A stretch of DNA of 64,000 nt from Candidimonas humi (GTDB lineage Bacteria; Pseudomonadota; Gammaproteobacteria; Burkholderiales; Burkholderiaceae_B): contig NZ_JAHTBN010000003.1 of the NCBI RefSeq assembly GCF_019166065.1, forward strand, positions 186,001 to 250,000, given 5' to 3'. Positions 7,442-16,061 of this stretch are shown here, in pieces. Numbering within the stretch: the stretch's first letter is position 1; each line of letters opens with the position of its first letter. Below the pieces are notes generated by a model. That model made no database searches, was not told the origin of the DNA, and saw nothing but the letters and a program-made list of their open reading frames with translations. The position numbers were made by a program, and so were the translations under genes.

Positions 7442-8821
7442 TCAGGCGCTTGTCGCGCCCATGGCACTGCGGGCCGCGAGGCGTCCGAATATCGCCGCCT
7501 TGCCCAATGCCGACCCTGTCATGTAGGCGGCCCCATGCAGACCTCCGACGATTTCGCCGGCGGCATACAGGCCTTCGAGCGCTTCGCCATAGACGTCGAG
7601 GACGCGCATGCCGGCATCGATGCACAAGCCGCAGTAGGTGCCGAACACCGCCGCGGTGGACGGATACGCATAATAGGGACCGGTTTCGATCCGGACCAGC
7701 TCGCCATGCTGATGCACCAGATGCTCGCGCCCGAATTCGGGATCCATTCCTGCGTCGACATAGCCGTTATACGTGGCTATCGTTACCATCAGCGCGGCGG
7801 GTGGCACTTCGATCAGCGCGGCCAGTTGTTCCAGTGTGTCGGCCTGGATCATCAGCCCTTCTTCGAGGCGACGTTCGAAATCCAGGATACGCGTCAGATT
7901 GTCTCCGCTTTCCAGGATGCTTTGATCCAATATCTGGTAGGTAGCGCCATACGGTTGCCGGATGCAGGCATCGCCCAGCAGTTTGTACGAAATGGATTCG
8001 TTCACAAAGCGCTTGCCGTCCTGATTGACGGCAATGGCGCCCTTGTAGACGGCCAGGCAACTGTGATGATTGGTCTCGTCCGTGGGATGCTTGCCGTAAG
8101 TGCCCTTTATGTAGATCATGTCGCGGTTGTCCGCACCGATCTGCCAGGCCATCTTCAGCCCGTCGCCGACATTGCCGTCACCGCCTATGAAGACTGCGTT
8201 GTCATATTGAGGCGCGTAGCGATGCACCAGTTCGGCATTCCGGCAGAAGCCGCCGCTGGCCAGCAAGACGCCGCCCGTGCCGGACACTTGGAAGTCCTTG
8301 CCGTCCTGGCGCACTGTAACGCCGTGCACACGGCCGGTTTCCTGGTTGCGCACCAGGCGCTGCGCGGCGGCGCCCAGCATCACTCGAACCTTGCCCGTTT
8401 CTTTGGCCCGGGCTGCCAGTGCGCGTATGGTGTCGGCCGGGTCGACGTTGTGCACGCGCGGCACGGATTGGCCGGAGGACGCTTCGATGTGCGGGCTGAA
8501 CTTCACGCCGGCCCGCTTGAGCCATTCGTAGGTGTCCAGCTGGTTGTCGGCATAGGCCCGGACCAGCGCCTCGTCGTTCTCGAACTGGCCGACTTCGCGC
8601 AGATCCTCGAACAGTAATTCGCTTGAATCAGTGATGCCGTTTTCTTGCTGCAGATCGGTGCCCGCAAAGGCCAGGCAGCCGCCGCACATGGCAGAGGAGC
8701 CACCGATATCGGGCTGTTTCTCCAGCAGTATCACTTCGTGGCCCGCCTCGGCGGCTTCCAGTGCCGCGGCAAAACCCGCCATCCCGCCGCCGACAATGAC
8801 GAGCCCAGTCTGCAAATCCAT
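7442..8821 (-). CDS. FAD-dependent dehydrogenase (fumarate reductase flavoprotein/TcuA-like), copy 2
   Basis: A 459-residue FAD_binding_2 protein. The N-terminal Rossmann motif is VIVGGGMAGFAAALEAAEAG, followed by LLEKQPDIGGSSAMCGG, typical for the tricarballylate dehydrogenase group. The C-terminal FAD block reads GLYAAGEIVGG. I use the ATG at 8821; a longer version starting at 8893 would overlap the upstream gene and adds no domain. No signal peptide is seen, so it is cytoplasmic, and no haem-binding CxxCH is present. It lies between another copy and the ETF genes, which suggests electron transfer to ETF. Confidence 0.85.
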   Translation of the reverse strand: MDLQTGLVIVGGGMAGFAAALEAAEAGHEVILLEKQPDIGGSSAMCGGCLAFAGTDLQQENGITDSSELLFEDLREVGQFENDEALVRAYADNQLDTYEWLKRAGVKFSPHIEASSGQSVPRVHNVDPADTIRALAARAKETGKVRVMLGAAAQRLVRNQETGRVHGVTVRQDGKDFQVSGTGGVLLASGGFCRNAELVHRYAPQYDNAVFIGGDGNVGDGLKMAWQIGADNRDMIYIKGTYGKHPTDETNHHSCLAVYKGAIAVNQDGKRFVNESISYKLLGDACIRQPYGATYQILDQSILESGDNLTRILDFERRLEEGLMIQADTLEQLAALIEVPPAALMVTIATYNGYVDAGMDPEFGREHLVHQHGELVRIETGPYYAYPSTAAVFGTYCGLCIDAGMRVLDVYGEALEGLYAAGEIVGGLHGAAYMTGSALGKAAIFGRLAARSAMGATSA

Positions 8822-8861
8822 AGCGTAGAGGTTCCTTGTATCGAAGATAGGAATGCCGCGA

Positions 8862-10343
8862 TCAGCCGGCTGCCTGGCCGGCTGCTGCTGCATGCTTGCC
8901 GGAGATTCTACCGAGCACCGAACCGGCCGTCAGGCCGATGCCTCCGGCGTATTTCACATAGTAGAGGCCACCGACCATTTCCCCCGCGGCATACAGGCCA
9001 GGCAGCGGACTGCCTTCTTCGTCCAGGACCTGGCCGCAAGGGTTGACCCTGACTCCTGCGTAAGTGCAGGTGATCCCGCAAGTGACTGCGTAGGCCACGA
9101 AGGGGCCTTTTTCGAGAGCTGTGGCCCAGTTCGATTTCGGCACCGACAGGCCGCGCGTGGCGCGGCCGTCCTTGATTGCGGGGTTGAAGGGGGTGTTCCT
9201 GTCTATGGACTGGTTGTATTCCTGGACGGTTTGAAGAAAGGCGCGCTGGTTGATGCCGTCCATTTGTGCCGCCAGCCCCTCCAGCGTGTCTGCGCTGAGC
9301 CGGGTGGCATGCTTGACCCGGTATTCGTCGGGCAGCATGTCGACGGTCTGTGCATCGAAGACCTGCCAGGCAACGGCGCCGGGTTGGGCCAGGACGCGTG
9401 CGCCCATGCCCGAGTAAGTGTAATTGCGAAAATCCAGCCCTTCGTCCACGAAACGTTTGCCGTCCGCATTGACCACAATACCGAGGGTGAAGTAGTTCTT
9501 CTGCTGGTTCAGCAGGTTGATATCGCCGAAAGGCGGTGCGTTCAGGTCATAGAAAACGGCATGGCAGCCGGTCCAGTTCCCGTGCGCCGTGGCGCCGGCA
9601 GACAATGCCATGCGTATGCCGTCTCCCGTGTTGTAGCGCGAGCCTCTTACCTTGGCCAGATCCCATCCCGGCCCCAGATACTTGGCGCGCCACAAGACAT
9701 TGGCGTGATAGCCTCCGGTTGCCAGGATGACGTTCCTGGCCTGCATAACGCCGGACGCTTCGCCGTCTTGCAGCTCCAGAGTCCAGCCGCCTTCCGAGCG
9801 TGCCAGGTTCCTTGCCCGGAAGCCATATCGCAACTCGATGCCGGCACGCTCCGCATAGGCGTAAAGGCTTTGCATCAATCCCAGGCCGCCACCGGACACT
9901 TCGACCGTCAAGCCGCCCCAGAATTTCTGCTTGCCGTCCACTTTGAACGACTGGCGGCCATAAATGGGAACAAATCGCACTCCGTGTTCCCGCAGCCATT
10001 GCATGGTGGGCAGGCTGTCGGCGACGACGGTTTCCAGCACATCGGCGTCCGCACGATAGCCGCTCATGGATACGGCTTCTTCGAAGAACTGGTGCTCGGG
10101 GTAGGCGCCGAAATCGCTGTTGCGGATTTCGTCGGGATGCAGATCTGGAACCAGCGTCAGCAGATCGTCTACCCCACGGTAGGCGATGCGGAAGGCCCCG
10201 CCCGTGAACGCCGAGCTGCCGCCCCGATGATCTTTGTCCGCTCGCTCGATGAGCGCGACTCGTGCGCCTGCCTCGTGAGCAGAGATAGCCGCGCACAAAG
10301 CGGCATTGCCGCCGCCTACTACCACTACGTCATACATATTCAT
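8862..10343 (-). CDS. FAD-dependent dehydrogenase (tricarballylate dehydrogenase-like), copy 3
   Basis: A 493-residue FAD_binding_2 flavoprotein starting MNMYDVVVVGGGNAALCAAI, with the second FAD contact IERADKDHRGGSSAFTGG and the C-terminal GLYAAGEMVGGLYYVKYAGG. It is the first gene of the leftward operon with copy 2 and the two ETF genes. It resembles TcuA, the FAD enzyme that oxidises tricarballylate to cis-aconitate, but TcuB, the usual electron-transfer partner, is missing and ETF genes stand in its place. Cytoplasmic. The natural substrate is not deducible. Confidence 0.87.
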   Translation of the reverse strand: MNMYDVVVVGGGNAALCAAISAHEAGARVALIERADKDHRGGSSAFTGGAFRIAYRGVDDLLTLVPDLHPDEIRNSDFGAYPEHQFFEEAVSMSGYRADADVLETVVADSLPTMQWLREHGVRFVPIYGRQSFKVDGKQKFWGGLTVEVSGGGLGLMQSLYAYAERAGIELRYGFRARNLARSEGGWTLELQDGEASGVMQARNVILATGGYHANVLWRAKYLGPGWDLAKVRGSRYNTGDGIRMALSAGATAHGNWTGCHAVFYDLNAPPFGDINLLNQQKNYFTLGIVVNADGKRFVDEGLDFRNYTYSGMGARVLAQPGAVAWQVFDAQTVDMLPDEYRVKHATRLSADTLEGLAAQMDGINQRAFLQTVQEYNQSIDRNTPFNPAIKDGRATRGLSVPKSNWATALEKGPFVAYAVTCGITCTYAGVRVNPCGQVLDEEGSPLPGLYAAGEMVGGLYYVKYAGGIGLTAGSVLGRISGKHAAAAGQAAG

Positions 10344-10794
10344 GCCTTGTCTTCCTCAGGGCCTTCGGTTTCGTCCTTGCGCCACGCCTCGATGTTTTTC
10401 GGCCTGCAGGCCGGCAGTATGGGCGTGCCTATGGTTTCCGGGCCATTCTAAGAGTGCATCCGGGGATAGTGAATGCTGCCGGGATGAAAGGATTATTCGA
10501 TTTAATTGAAGAGCGGATCGGAGTCGGCGGGCCTCGTGGCTGATCGTCGGCCGCTGCATTTCTTGTCGAACGTGCCCGGGAAAAAATGATGGACATCGAT
10601 CTGCCGAAATCCCGAGCCAGGGTCTTAACGACAGGGCCGACGGTAGCCCGGGCCTGTCGTGAGCCGATACGCTCATCCGGCCTACAATCGAGCCATGCTG
10701 GTCAATTGTTTCCCCGGCAACCCCGCTTCCGCGGCCCGGATTTCCCGGGCCTCGTTTGTTTCGTTTTTTCCTACGTTTCCCGTTTTCAAGGCAT
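10344..10794. other. Divergent intergenic region upstream of ettA
   Basis: A 451-base region between the flavoprotein operon and ettA. It must contain the promoters of both. A -10-like TACAAT lies at 10683-10688 and a 7-bp inverted repeat (CGACAGG 10629-10635, CCTGTCG 10653-10659) lies just upstream. No credible gene is seen. Confidence 0.5.
10683..10688 (+). promoter_or_regulatory. Possible -10 element of the ettA promoter
   Basis: TACAAT, 107 bases upstream of the ettA start. No good -35 hexamer is found at the right distance, so this is a weak call. Confidence 0.25.
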
Positions 10795-12468
10795 ATGGCT
10801 CAATACGTTTATACGATGAATCGCGTCGGCAAGATCGTGCCGCCCAAGCGGCAGATCCTGCGGGACATTTCCCTGTCTTTCTTCCCCGGCGCCAAGATCG
10901 GCGTCCTCGGCCTGAACGGCGCGGGCAAGTCGACCCTGCTGCGGATCATGGCCGGCGTCGACCGGGAAATCGAGGGCGAGGCCGTGCCCATGCCGGACCT
11001 GAAGATCGGCTATCTGCCGCAGGAACCCGAGCTGGATCCGGCCGATACCGTGCGTGCGGCCGTCGAGGCCGGCCTGGGCGAGGTCTTCTCGGCGCGCCAG
11101 CGGCTCGAGCAGGTCTATGCCGAGTATTCCGAGCCCGATGCGGATTTCGACAAGCTGGCCGAAGAGCAGGCGCATCTCGAGGCCGTCATCGCCGCGGCCG
11201 CTTCCAGCGGCTCGGACGATATCGAGCACCAGATGGAAATTGCCGCCGACGCGTTGCGCCTGCCGCCCTGGGATGCCGTGATCGGCACGCTGTCGGGCGG
11301 CGAAAAGCGCCGCGTGGCGCTGTGCCGCCTGCTCTTGTCCAAGCCCGACATGTTGCTGCTGGACGAGCCGACCAATCACCTGGATGCGGAAAGTGTCGAG
11401 TGGCTGGAGCAGTTCCTGCAGAAATTCCCCGGCACGGTGGTGGGGGTGACCCACGATCGGTATTTCCTCGACAACGCCGCCGAGTGGATACTGGAACTGG
11501 ACCGCGGCCACGGCATCCCCTGGAAGGGCAATTACAGTTCGTGGCTGGAACAGAAAGAGGCGCGCCTGGAGCAGGAAGAGGCGGCCGAGTCGGCGCGCCA
11601 GAAGACCATCAAGAAAGAACTCGAATGGGTGCGCCAGAACCCCAAGGGCCGCCAGGCCAAGGCCAAGGCGCGCCTGGCTCGTTTCGAAGAGTTGTCCTCG
11701 CTGGAATACCAGAAGCGCAACGAGACCCAGGAAATCTTCATACCCGTGGCCGAGCGCCTGGGCAATGAGGTCATCGAGTTCGAGCATGTCAGCAAGGGCT
11801 ACGGCGAGCGGCTGCTGATCGACGACCTGAGCTTCAAGATTCCCCCGGGGGCTATCGTCGGCGTGATCGGCGCCAATGGCGCCGGCAAGTCGACCCTGTT
11901 CCGCATGATCGTCGGCCAGGAACAGCCCGACAGCGGCACGGTGCGCATCGGCCAGACCGTGAAACTGGCCTATATCGGGCAGTCGCGCGAATCGCTGGAG
12001 GGCGACAAGACGGTATTCGAGGCTGTCTCCGACGGCGCGGACCTGCTTACCGTGGGCAAGTTCGAAATGTCCTCGCGCGCCTATCTGGGCCGCTTCAATT
12101 TCAAGGGCTCGGACCAGAACAAGCTGGTCGGGAAGCTGTCCGGCGGCGAGCGCGGCCGGCTGCACCTGGCCCAGACGCTGCTGGCCGGCGGCAATGTGCT
12201 GCTGCTGGACGAGCCGTCCAACGACCTGGATGTCGAGACGCTGCGGGCGCTGGAAGACGCCTTGCTGGAATTCGCGGGCTGCGTGCTGGTCATCAGCCAC
12301 GACCGCTGGTTCCTGGATCGCATCGCCACCCATATCCTCGCCTTCGAGGGCGATTCGCAAGTGGTGTTCTTCGACGGCAACTACCAGGAATACGAGGCCG
12401 ACAAGAAGCGTCGCCTGGGCGAAGAGGGCGCCAAGCCCAGGCGCCTGCGCTACAAGGCGCTGAAATAA
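10795..12468 (+). CDS. ettA: Energy-dependent translational throttle protein EttA (ABC-F)
   Basis: A 557-residue ABC-F ATPase with two nucleotide-binding domains and no membrane segments. It starts MAQYVYTMNRVGKIVPPKRQ, the conserved EttA N-terminus; the in-frame ATG at 10756 is 13 codons upstream and unlikely. Domain 1 has GLNGAGKST, LSGGEKRRVAL and LLLDEPTNHLD; domain 2 has GANGAGKST, LSGGERGRLHL and LLLDEPSNDLD. The linker contains the EttA sequence WVRQNPKGRQAKAKARL, which contacts tRNA and ribosome in the family. EttA binds the ribosomal E site and gates the first peptide bond according to ATP/ADP ratio. Confidence 0.95.
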   Translation: MAQYVYTMNRVGKIVPPKRQILRDISLSFFPGAKIGVLGLNGAGKSTLLRIMAGVDREIEGEAVPMPDLKIGYLPQEPELDPADTVRAAVEAGLGEVFSARQRLEQVYAEYSEPDADFDKLAEEQAHLEAVIAAAASSGSDDIEHQMEIAADALRLPPWDAVIGTLSGGEKRRVALCRLLLSKPDMLLLDEPTNHLDAESVEWLEQFLQKFPGTVVGVTHDRYFLDNAAEWILELDRGHGIPWKGNYSSWLEQKEARLEQEEAAESARQKTIKKELEWVRQNPKGRQAKAKARLARFEELSSLEYQKRNETQEIFIPVAERLGNEVIEFEHVSKGYGERLLIDDLSFKIPPGAIVGVIGANGAGKSTLFRMIVGQEQPDSGTVRIGQTVKLAYIGQSRESLEGDKTVFEAVSDGADLLTVGKFEMSSRAYLGRFNFKGSDQNKLVGKLSGGERGRLHLAQTLLAGGNVLLLDEPSNDLDVETLRALEDALLEFAGCVLVISHDRWFLDRIATHILAFEGDSQVVFFDGNYQEYEADKKRRLGEEGAKPRRLRYKALK

Positions 12469-12478
12469 AGAAGACAAA

Positions 12479-12506
12479 CTGCCCGCGAGCCCTTGCTTGC
12501 GGGCAG
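12479..12506 (+). terminator. Hairpin after ettA
   Basis: A 12-bp stem with one wobble pair (12479-12490 with 12495-12506) and loop CCTT begins 11 bases after the ettA stop. No T-tract follows, so its efficiency is uncertain. Confidence 0.4.
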
Positions 12507-12600
12507 GCCCGGCGCCCCGGGCCTGCGGGGCAGGCGCATTGAGCTGGCGGCGGCGCGAGTTCCGTGCCGCTGAGCGGGCCTGAGCAATAGGAGATGAGCC

Positions 12601-13173
12601 ATGGATCGCTTGTGTGCCGAGAATTCCGTGCTGCTGGTCGTGGACATGCAGACGCGCCTGCTGCCCGCCATACACGACCATGAAAGGCTGCTGGCGCGAG
12701 CCGTGGCGCTGGTGCGGGCAGCCCTGTTGCTGGACGTGCCGGTATTGGCCACCGAGCACTGCGCCGACAAGATAGGCCCGACCGAGCCCGCGCTGGCACG
12801 ACTTGTGCGGCGCACAATTCCCAAGACCAGCTTCGACGCGACGCGCGAGCCGGGGATGATCGAGAAAATGCCCGGCGGGCGGCCGAATGTGTTGCTAATT
12901 GGCACGGAAGCTCATGTATGCGTATTGCAGACGGCCATGGGCCTGGCGGCGACGGGCCGCCACGCGATGATGGTGGCGGATTGCGTGGGCTCGCGCTCGC
13001 CGGCGGATCGCCGCCTGGCACTGGGTCGCGCCGCGCAACACGGCATCGAGGCGGTGGGCATGGAAATGGCCATGTTCGAGTGGCTGACCCGCGCGGATCA
13101 CCCGCGGTTCCGCGAGGTGCTGGCGCTCTTGAAGGGCGCCCCGCCGCCCCTGCAGGGGGACGAACCCCTTTGA
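12601..13173 (+). CDS. Isochorismatase-family cysteine hydrolase (YcaC/ISOC-like)
   Basis: A 190-residue isochorismatase-fold hydrolase with the full catalytic set: Asp15 in LLVVDMQTRL, Lys75 in RTIPKTSFD and Cys107 in GTEAHVCVLQTA. It thus contrasts with the Cys-less relative at 2633-3226. The EAHVC variant of the motif is found in the YcaC and mitochondrial ISOC1/2 group, whose physiological substrates are poorly known. Cytoplasmic. It stands alone between ettA and the lipoprotein gene. Confidence 0.85.
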   Translation: MDRLCAENSVLLVVDMQTRLLPAIHDHERLLARAVALVRAALLLDVPVLATEHCADKIGPTEPALARLVRRTIPKTSFDATREPGMIEKMPGGRPNVLLIGTEAHVCVLQTAMGLAATGRHAMMVADCVGSRSPADRRLALGRAAQHGIEAVGMEMAMFEWLTRADHPRFREVLALLKGAPPPLQGDEPL

Positions 13174-13240
13174 TACATTATTTGCCTATGCTCACAGCAA
13201 CACCCCCGGAAATTTGGAATGCTGGGTTCATAACCGGTGT

Positions 13241-13246
13241 TATAGT
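13241..13246 (+). promoter_or_regulatory. Possible -10 element for the lipoprotein gene
   Basis: TATAGT lies 34 bases before the start codon at 13281. A good -35 at standard spacing is not evident. Confidence 0.3.
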
Positions 13247-13280
13247 GAATCAACGCAGTTCTTCTGTTACGGAGGCAAAA

Positions 13281-13502
13281 ATGAAATTTGGCACGATAAG
13301 CAAACTCGCGGCAGTTGCATTGCTCGGTGTGTCCATGGCTGGGTGCTCCACCTGGAACAGCATGTCCCACCGGCAGAAGAGCACGGTCACCGGCGCCGGC
13401 ATCGGCGGCGTGGCAGGGGCAGTCATCACGGGTGGCGGCGTGCTCGGCACGGTCGGCGGCGCGGCTGTCGGCGGCGTGATCGGCAACCAGGTCGGCAAGT
13501 AA
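13281..13502 (+). CDS. Small glycine-zipper lipoprotein (OsmB-like)
   Basis: A 73-residue lipoprotein preceded by a good ribosome site (GGAGG, 13271-13275). The signal peptide MKFGTISKLAAVALLGVSMAG ends in a lipobox (SMAGC), so the mature protein is lipid-anchored at Cys22. The rest is a Gly-rich zipper (GAGIGGVAGAVITGGG and GGAAVGGVIG) as in OsmB and related stress-induced lipoproteins that insert into or pack against membranes. A longer in-frame reading begins far upstream inside the hydrolase gene and is not real. Confidence 0.8.
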   Translation: MKFGTISKLAAVALLGVSMAGCSTWNSMSHRQKSTVTGAGIGGVAGAVITGGGVLGTVGGAAVGGVIGNQVGK

Positions 13503-13581
13503 GGGCCGCGCTATAGGTAAGGGCTGCAAGAGGCCCGCAGCCCAGGCATAAAGCCCGGGCATTCAAATCAAGCCAGACCGC

Positions 13582-13601
13582 AAGCCCGCCTGGGCGGGCT
13601 T
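13582..13601 (+). terminator. Hairpin after the lipoprotein gene
   Basis: AAGCCCGC (13582-13589) pairs with GCGGGCTT (13594-13601) around a 4-nt loop. It lies between the lipoprotein gene and the convergent min operon. The T-tract is minimal. Confidence 0.4.
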
Positions 13602-13793
13602 CATCCCGATCCACAGCATTGCCGGCCCCGATATGGCCGCTCCCTGCGGCGGCCTGTGCCGCAAACAACACAAGGCCCGCATACCTGGGCCGCTGGCTCG
13701 CCAGGCCGGACTACCGGCAGGCGACCGCGGCCCGGATATCGCGGGCTTTGTTCATGTGCCGGCGGCCATGTGCGCCGGCATTCAGATCGGCTA

Positions 13794-14060
13794 CTAAGCG
13801 CTGGCTTCCGGCTGCGGCATCTCGATCTTGACCTCCAGCACCTCGAGCGAGTCCTGGCGTTCCAGGTTCACTTTGATGTCGTCGGGGTTGATCTTGACGT
13901 ACTTGGAGATGACGGCCACCAGTTCTTGCTGCAACTGGGGCAGGAAATCCGGGGCGTTGCCGTTGCCGCGGCGCTCGTTGATGAGAATGAGCTGCAGGCG
14001 ATCCTTTGCGACGCTGGCGGAGGTTTTTTTCTCGCCGAGCAGGAATGACAGGAAAGACAT
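13794..14060 (-). CDS. minE: Cell division topological specificity factor MinE
   Basis: An 88-residue MinE. The N-terminal amphipathic membrane-targeting segment [12 protein letters not shown] is followed by the MinD-binding helix ([17 protein letters not shown]) and the C-terminal topological specificity domain. MinE stimulates MinD ATPase and drives the oscillation that keeps MinC away from midcell. Only one base separates the minD stop from the minE start, so the two are co-translated from one message. Confidence 0.95.
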   Translation of the reverse strand: MSFLSFLLGEKKTSASVAKDRLQLILINERRGNGNAPDFLPQLQQELVAVISKYVKINPDDIKVNLERQDSLEVLEVKIEMPQPEASA

Positions 14061-14061
14061 C

Positions 14062-14877
14062 TTATTTGCCTCCGAACAGTCGCTTGAACAGGCCCGGCTT
14101 TTCGTAGTCGACGAAGCGCAGCGGCTTGTCCTCGCCGAGATAGCGCGCCACGATGTCCTGGTAGGCCTGGGCCACGTCGCTGTCGCGAATGTGGATGGCG
14201 GGTATGCCCTGGTTCGAAGCCTGCAGCACCGATTCGGATTCGGGAATGACGCCTATCAGCTTGATGCGCAGGATGTCCTCGATGTCCTTGAGCGACAGCA
14301 TTTCGCCATCGGCGACGCGCTTGGGGTTGTAGCGGGTGAGCAGCAGGAATTCCTTGACGGGTTCCTCGCCCTTGACGGCGCGCTGCGACTTGGCCGACAG
14401 AATGCCCAGGATGCGGTCCGAGTCGCGCACCGAGGAGACTTCGGGGTTGGTCACCACCAGCGCATCGTCGGCGAAATAGGCGGCCATCAGGGCGCCCGTT
14501 TCGATGCCGGCCGGCGAGTCGCAGACGATGTATTCGAAATCCATGGACTTCAGGTCGTTGAGCACCTTTTCGACGCCGTCCTGGGTCAGGGCGTCCTTGT
14601 CGCGGGTTTGCGAGGCCGGCAGGATATACAGGTTCTCGAGCTGCTTGTCGCGGATCAGCGCCTGGTTCAGCGTCGCCTCGCCCTGGATGACGTTGACGAA
14701 GTCGTAGACGACGCGCCGCTCGCAGCCCATGATCAGGTCGAGGTTGCGCAGGCCGACGTCGAAGTCGATGACCACAGTCTTGTGGCCGCGCATTGCCAGG
14801 CCCGAAGAAAAGCTCGCACTGGTGGTCGTCTTGCCCACCCCGCCTTTGCCGGATGTCACCACAACGATTCGCGCCAT
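14062..14877 (-). CDS. minD: Septum site-determining ATPase MinD
   Basis: A 271-residue ParA/MinD ATPase starting [20 protein letters not shown], which contains the deviant Walker A motif with its signature lysine. Further landmarks are [13 protein letters not shown], the Walker B region [11 protein letters not shown] and the C-terminal amphipathic membrane-targeting helix ([10 protein letters not shown]). MinD binds the membrane with ATP, recruits MinC and is released by MinE. The start at 14877 is fixed by family alignment; an earlier in-frame ATG at 14937 is spurious. It is separated from minC by an unusually long 273-base gap. Confidence 0.96.
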   Translation of the reverse strand: MARIVVVTSGKGGVGKTTTSASFSSGLAMRGHKTVVIDFDVGLRNLDLIMGCERRVVYDFVNVIQGEATLNQALIRDKQLENLYILPASQTRDKDALTQDGVEKVLNDLKSMDFEYIVCDSPAGIETGALMAAYFADDALVVTNPEVSSVRDSDRILGILSAKSQRAVKGEEPVKEFLLLTRYNPKRVADGEMLSLKDIEDILRIKLIGVIPESESVLQASNQGIPAIHIRDSDVAQAYQDIVARYLGEDKPLRFVDYEKPGLFKRLFGGK

Positions 14878-15150
14878 GACTGTAGATTCCCTCTGGTTTT
14901 GTAAATCCCGTAATCGTAATGCAAAAACACTGCACACGAGTTCGACTTCAACTTGTTTGACCGTGGCTTGGCAACAAAACTTAACCGCAGCCGGGGTGCT
15001 TTGCCTATGCTGGTTTGCCCCATCCCGTATCCAGGGGCTTTAGAGCAGGTTGCCGTTCAACGGACGCCGCTTCCGGCCCGCCGGGCGCTGCGTGTTGCGC
15101 GCTGCCTTGCCGCGCGGGGCCGAGCGCCGCGAGCCGCTCTGGCCTTCGCC
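14878..15150 (-). other. Long intra-operon spacer between minC and minD
   Basis: A 273-base spacer. Its minC-proximal part (15043-15150) stays open in the minC frame after the minC stop for 36 codons, many of them Arg, then reaches TAA at 15040-15042. The minD-proximal part is AT-rich and could hold an internal minD promoter, for example the minus-strand TTGCAT and TACAAA elements. No independent gene is evident. Confidence 0.4.
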
Positions 15151-16047
15151 TCAGTCCTCTACCGGAACGATGCGCAGCGACTCGCCTTCCAACTGCACGA
15201 TGCCGGGTTTACCGTGCAGCGCGGGCTCGAGGCGTGTTTCGATGACCCGGTATACGCCGGCAATCGCCAGCAGTTCGGGGTCGAGTTCGGTGGTGAAGAT
15301 GCGCGCGCTGGTGTCGCCGCGCGCGCCGGCCATGGCCTTGCCTCGCAGCGGCCCGTACACGTGGATGTTGCCGTCGGCGATGACTTCTGCACCCTGGCTG
15401 ACCACGCCGATCACGATCAGGTCTGTGTCGCGCGCGTAGACCCGCTGGCCCGAGCGCAGCGGCCGGCTGATCACCATCGCCGCCGGGGCGACGGCGGGGT
15501 GCTCGGGCGCGGGGCTGGGCTGCGCCGGCCGACCCGTGCCGCCCTTGGCGGCGGTCTTGCCTTGGGCTGCAGCCTTGCCTTGCGCCGAGGCGGGCGCGGC
15601 CTGAGCGGCGCCACTGCCTTTTGCCGGGGCGGCCGTGGCAGAGGCCGAGCCGGCCGCTGGCGGCGCGGCGACTGGCGGAATGTCGTGTTCCGGCGCCGGC
15701 GTGGCCGCGGGACGCGGCACCGTCTTGGCCAGCTCGACGCTGGGCAGGCCCTGCGCCGCGGCGGCGTCGCGCTGGTCATCGGGCGCGATGGCGCCGATGG
15801 GGTGCAATTTATGGTTGCGCAGCTCTTGCGCCAGGGCGGCCCAGTCCAGCGGCTCTTCGAGCCCCGAGGCGTCGATCACCACGGGTTCGTTTTCGAAGAA
15901 CGAGCCGGCGTCGCGCATGCGCTGCGCCAGCGCGGCCTGCAGCTCGGACAGGCTGGATGTGCGCAGCACGACCCGCAAGGCATACAGGGAGGCGCTCTTG
16001 ATGTCCAGCACCGGCTGTGCGTCGCGTTGGTTCGATGTTTCGCTCAC
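15151..16047 (-). CDS. minC: Septum site-determining protein MinC
   Basis: A 298-residue FtsZ-polymerisation inhibitor. I choose the GTG at 16047 because a strong site (GAGGGGAAA, 16055-16063) lies upstream; the ATG at 16071 is also in frame but puts the ribosome site inside the gene. The N-terminal MinC_N domain covers roughly residues 1-105, and the C-terminal beta-helix domain (SGQRVYARDTDLIVIG, VYGPLRGKAMAGARGD) binds MinD. Between them is an unusually long Ala/Pro/Gly/Lys linker, about residues 110-195. The gene begins just downstream of glnS. Confidence 0.93.
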   Translation of the reverse strand: MSETSNQRDAQPVLDIKSASLYALRVVLRTSSLSELQAALAQRMRDAGSFFENEPVVIDASGLEEPLDWAALAQELRNHKLHPIGAIAPDDQRDAAAAQGLPSVELAKTVPRPAATPAPEHDIPPVAAPPAAGSASATAAPAKGSGAAQAAPASAQGKAAAQGKTAAKGGTGRPAQPSPAPEHPAVAPAAMVISRPLRSGQRVYARDTDLIVIGVVSQGAEVIADGNIHVYGPLRGKAMAGARGDTSARIFTTELDPELLAIAGVYRVIETRLEPALHGKPGIVQLEGESLRIVPVED

Positions 16048-16061
16048 GATCGTGTTTCCCC

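Noticed and set aside
10786-12759. A 657-codon open frame on the minus strand opposite ettA
   Set aside because: It is antisense to a clear ABC-F gene; long antisense frames are common in GC-rich DNA, the translation is low-complexity His/Gln/Arg-rich and matches no family.
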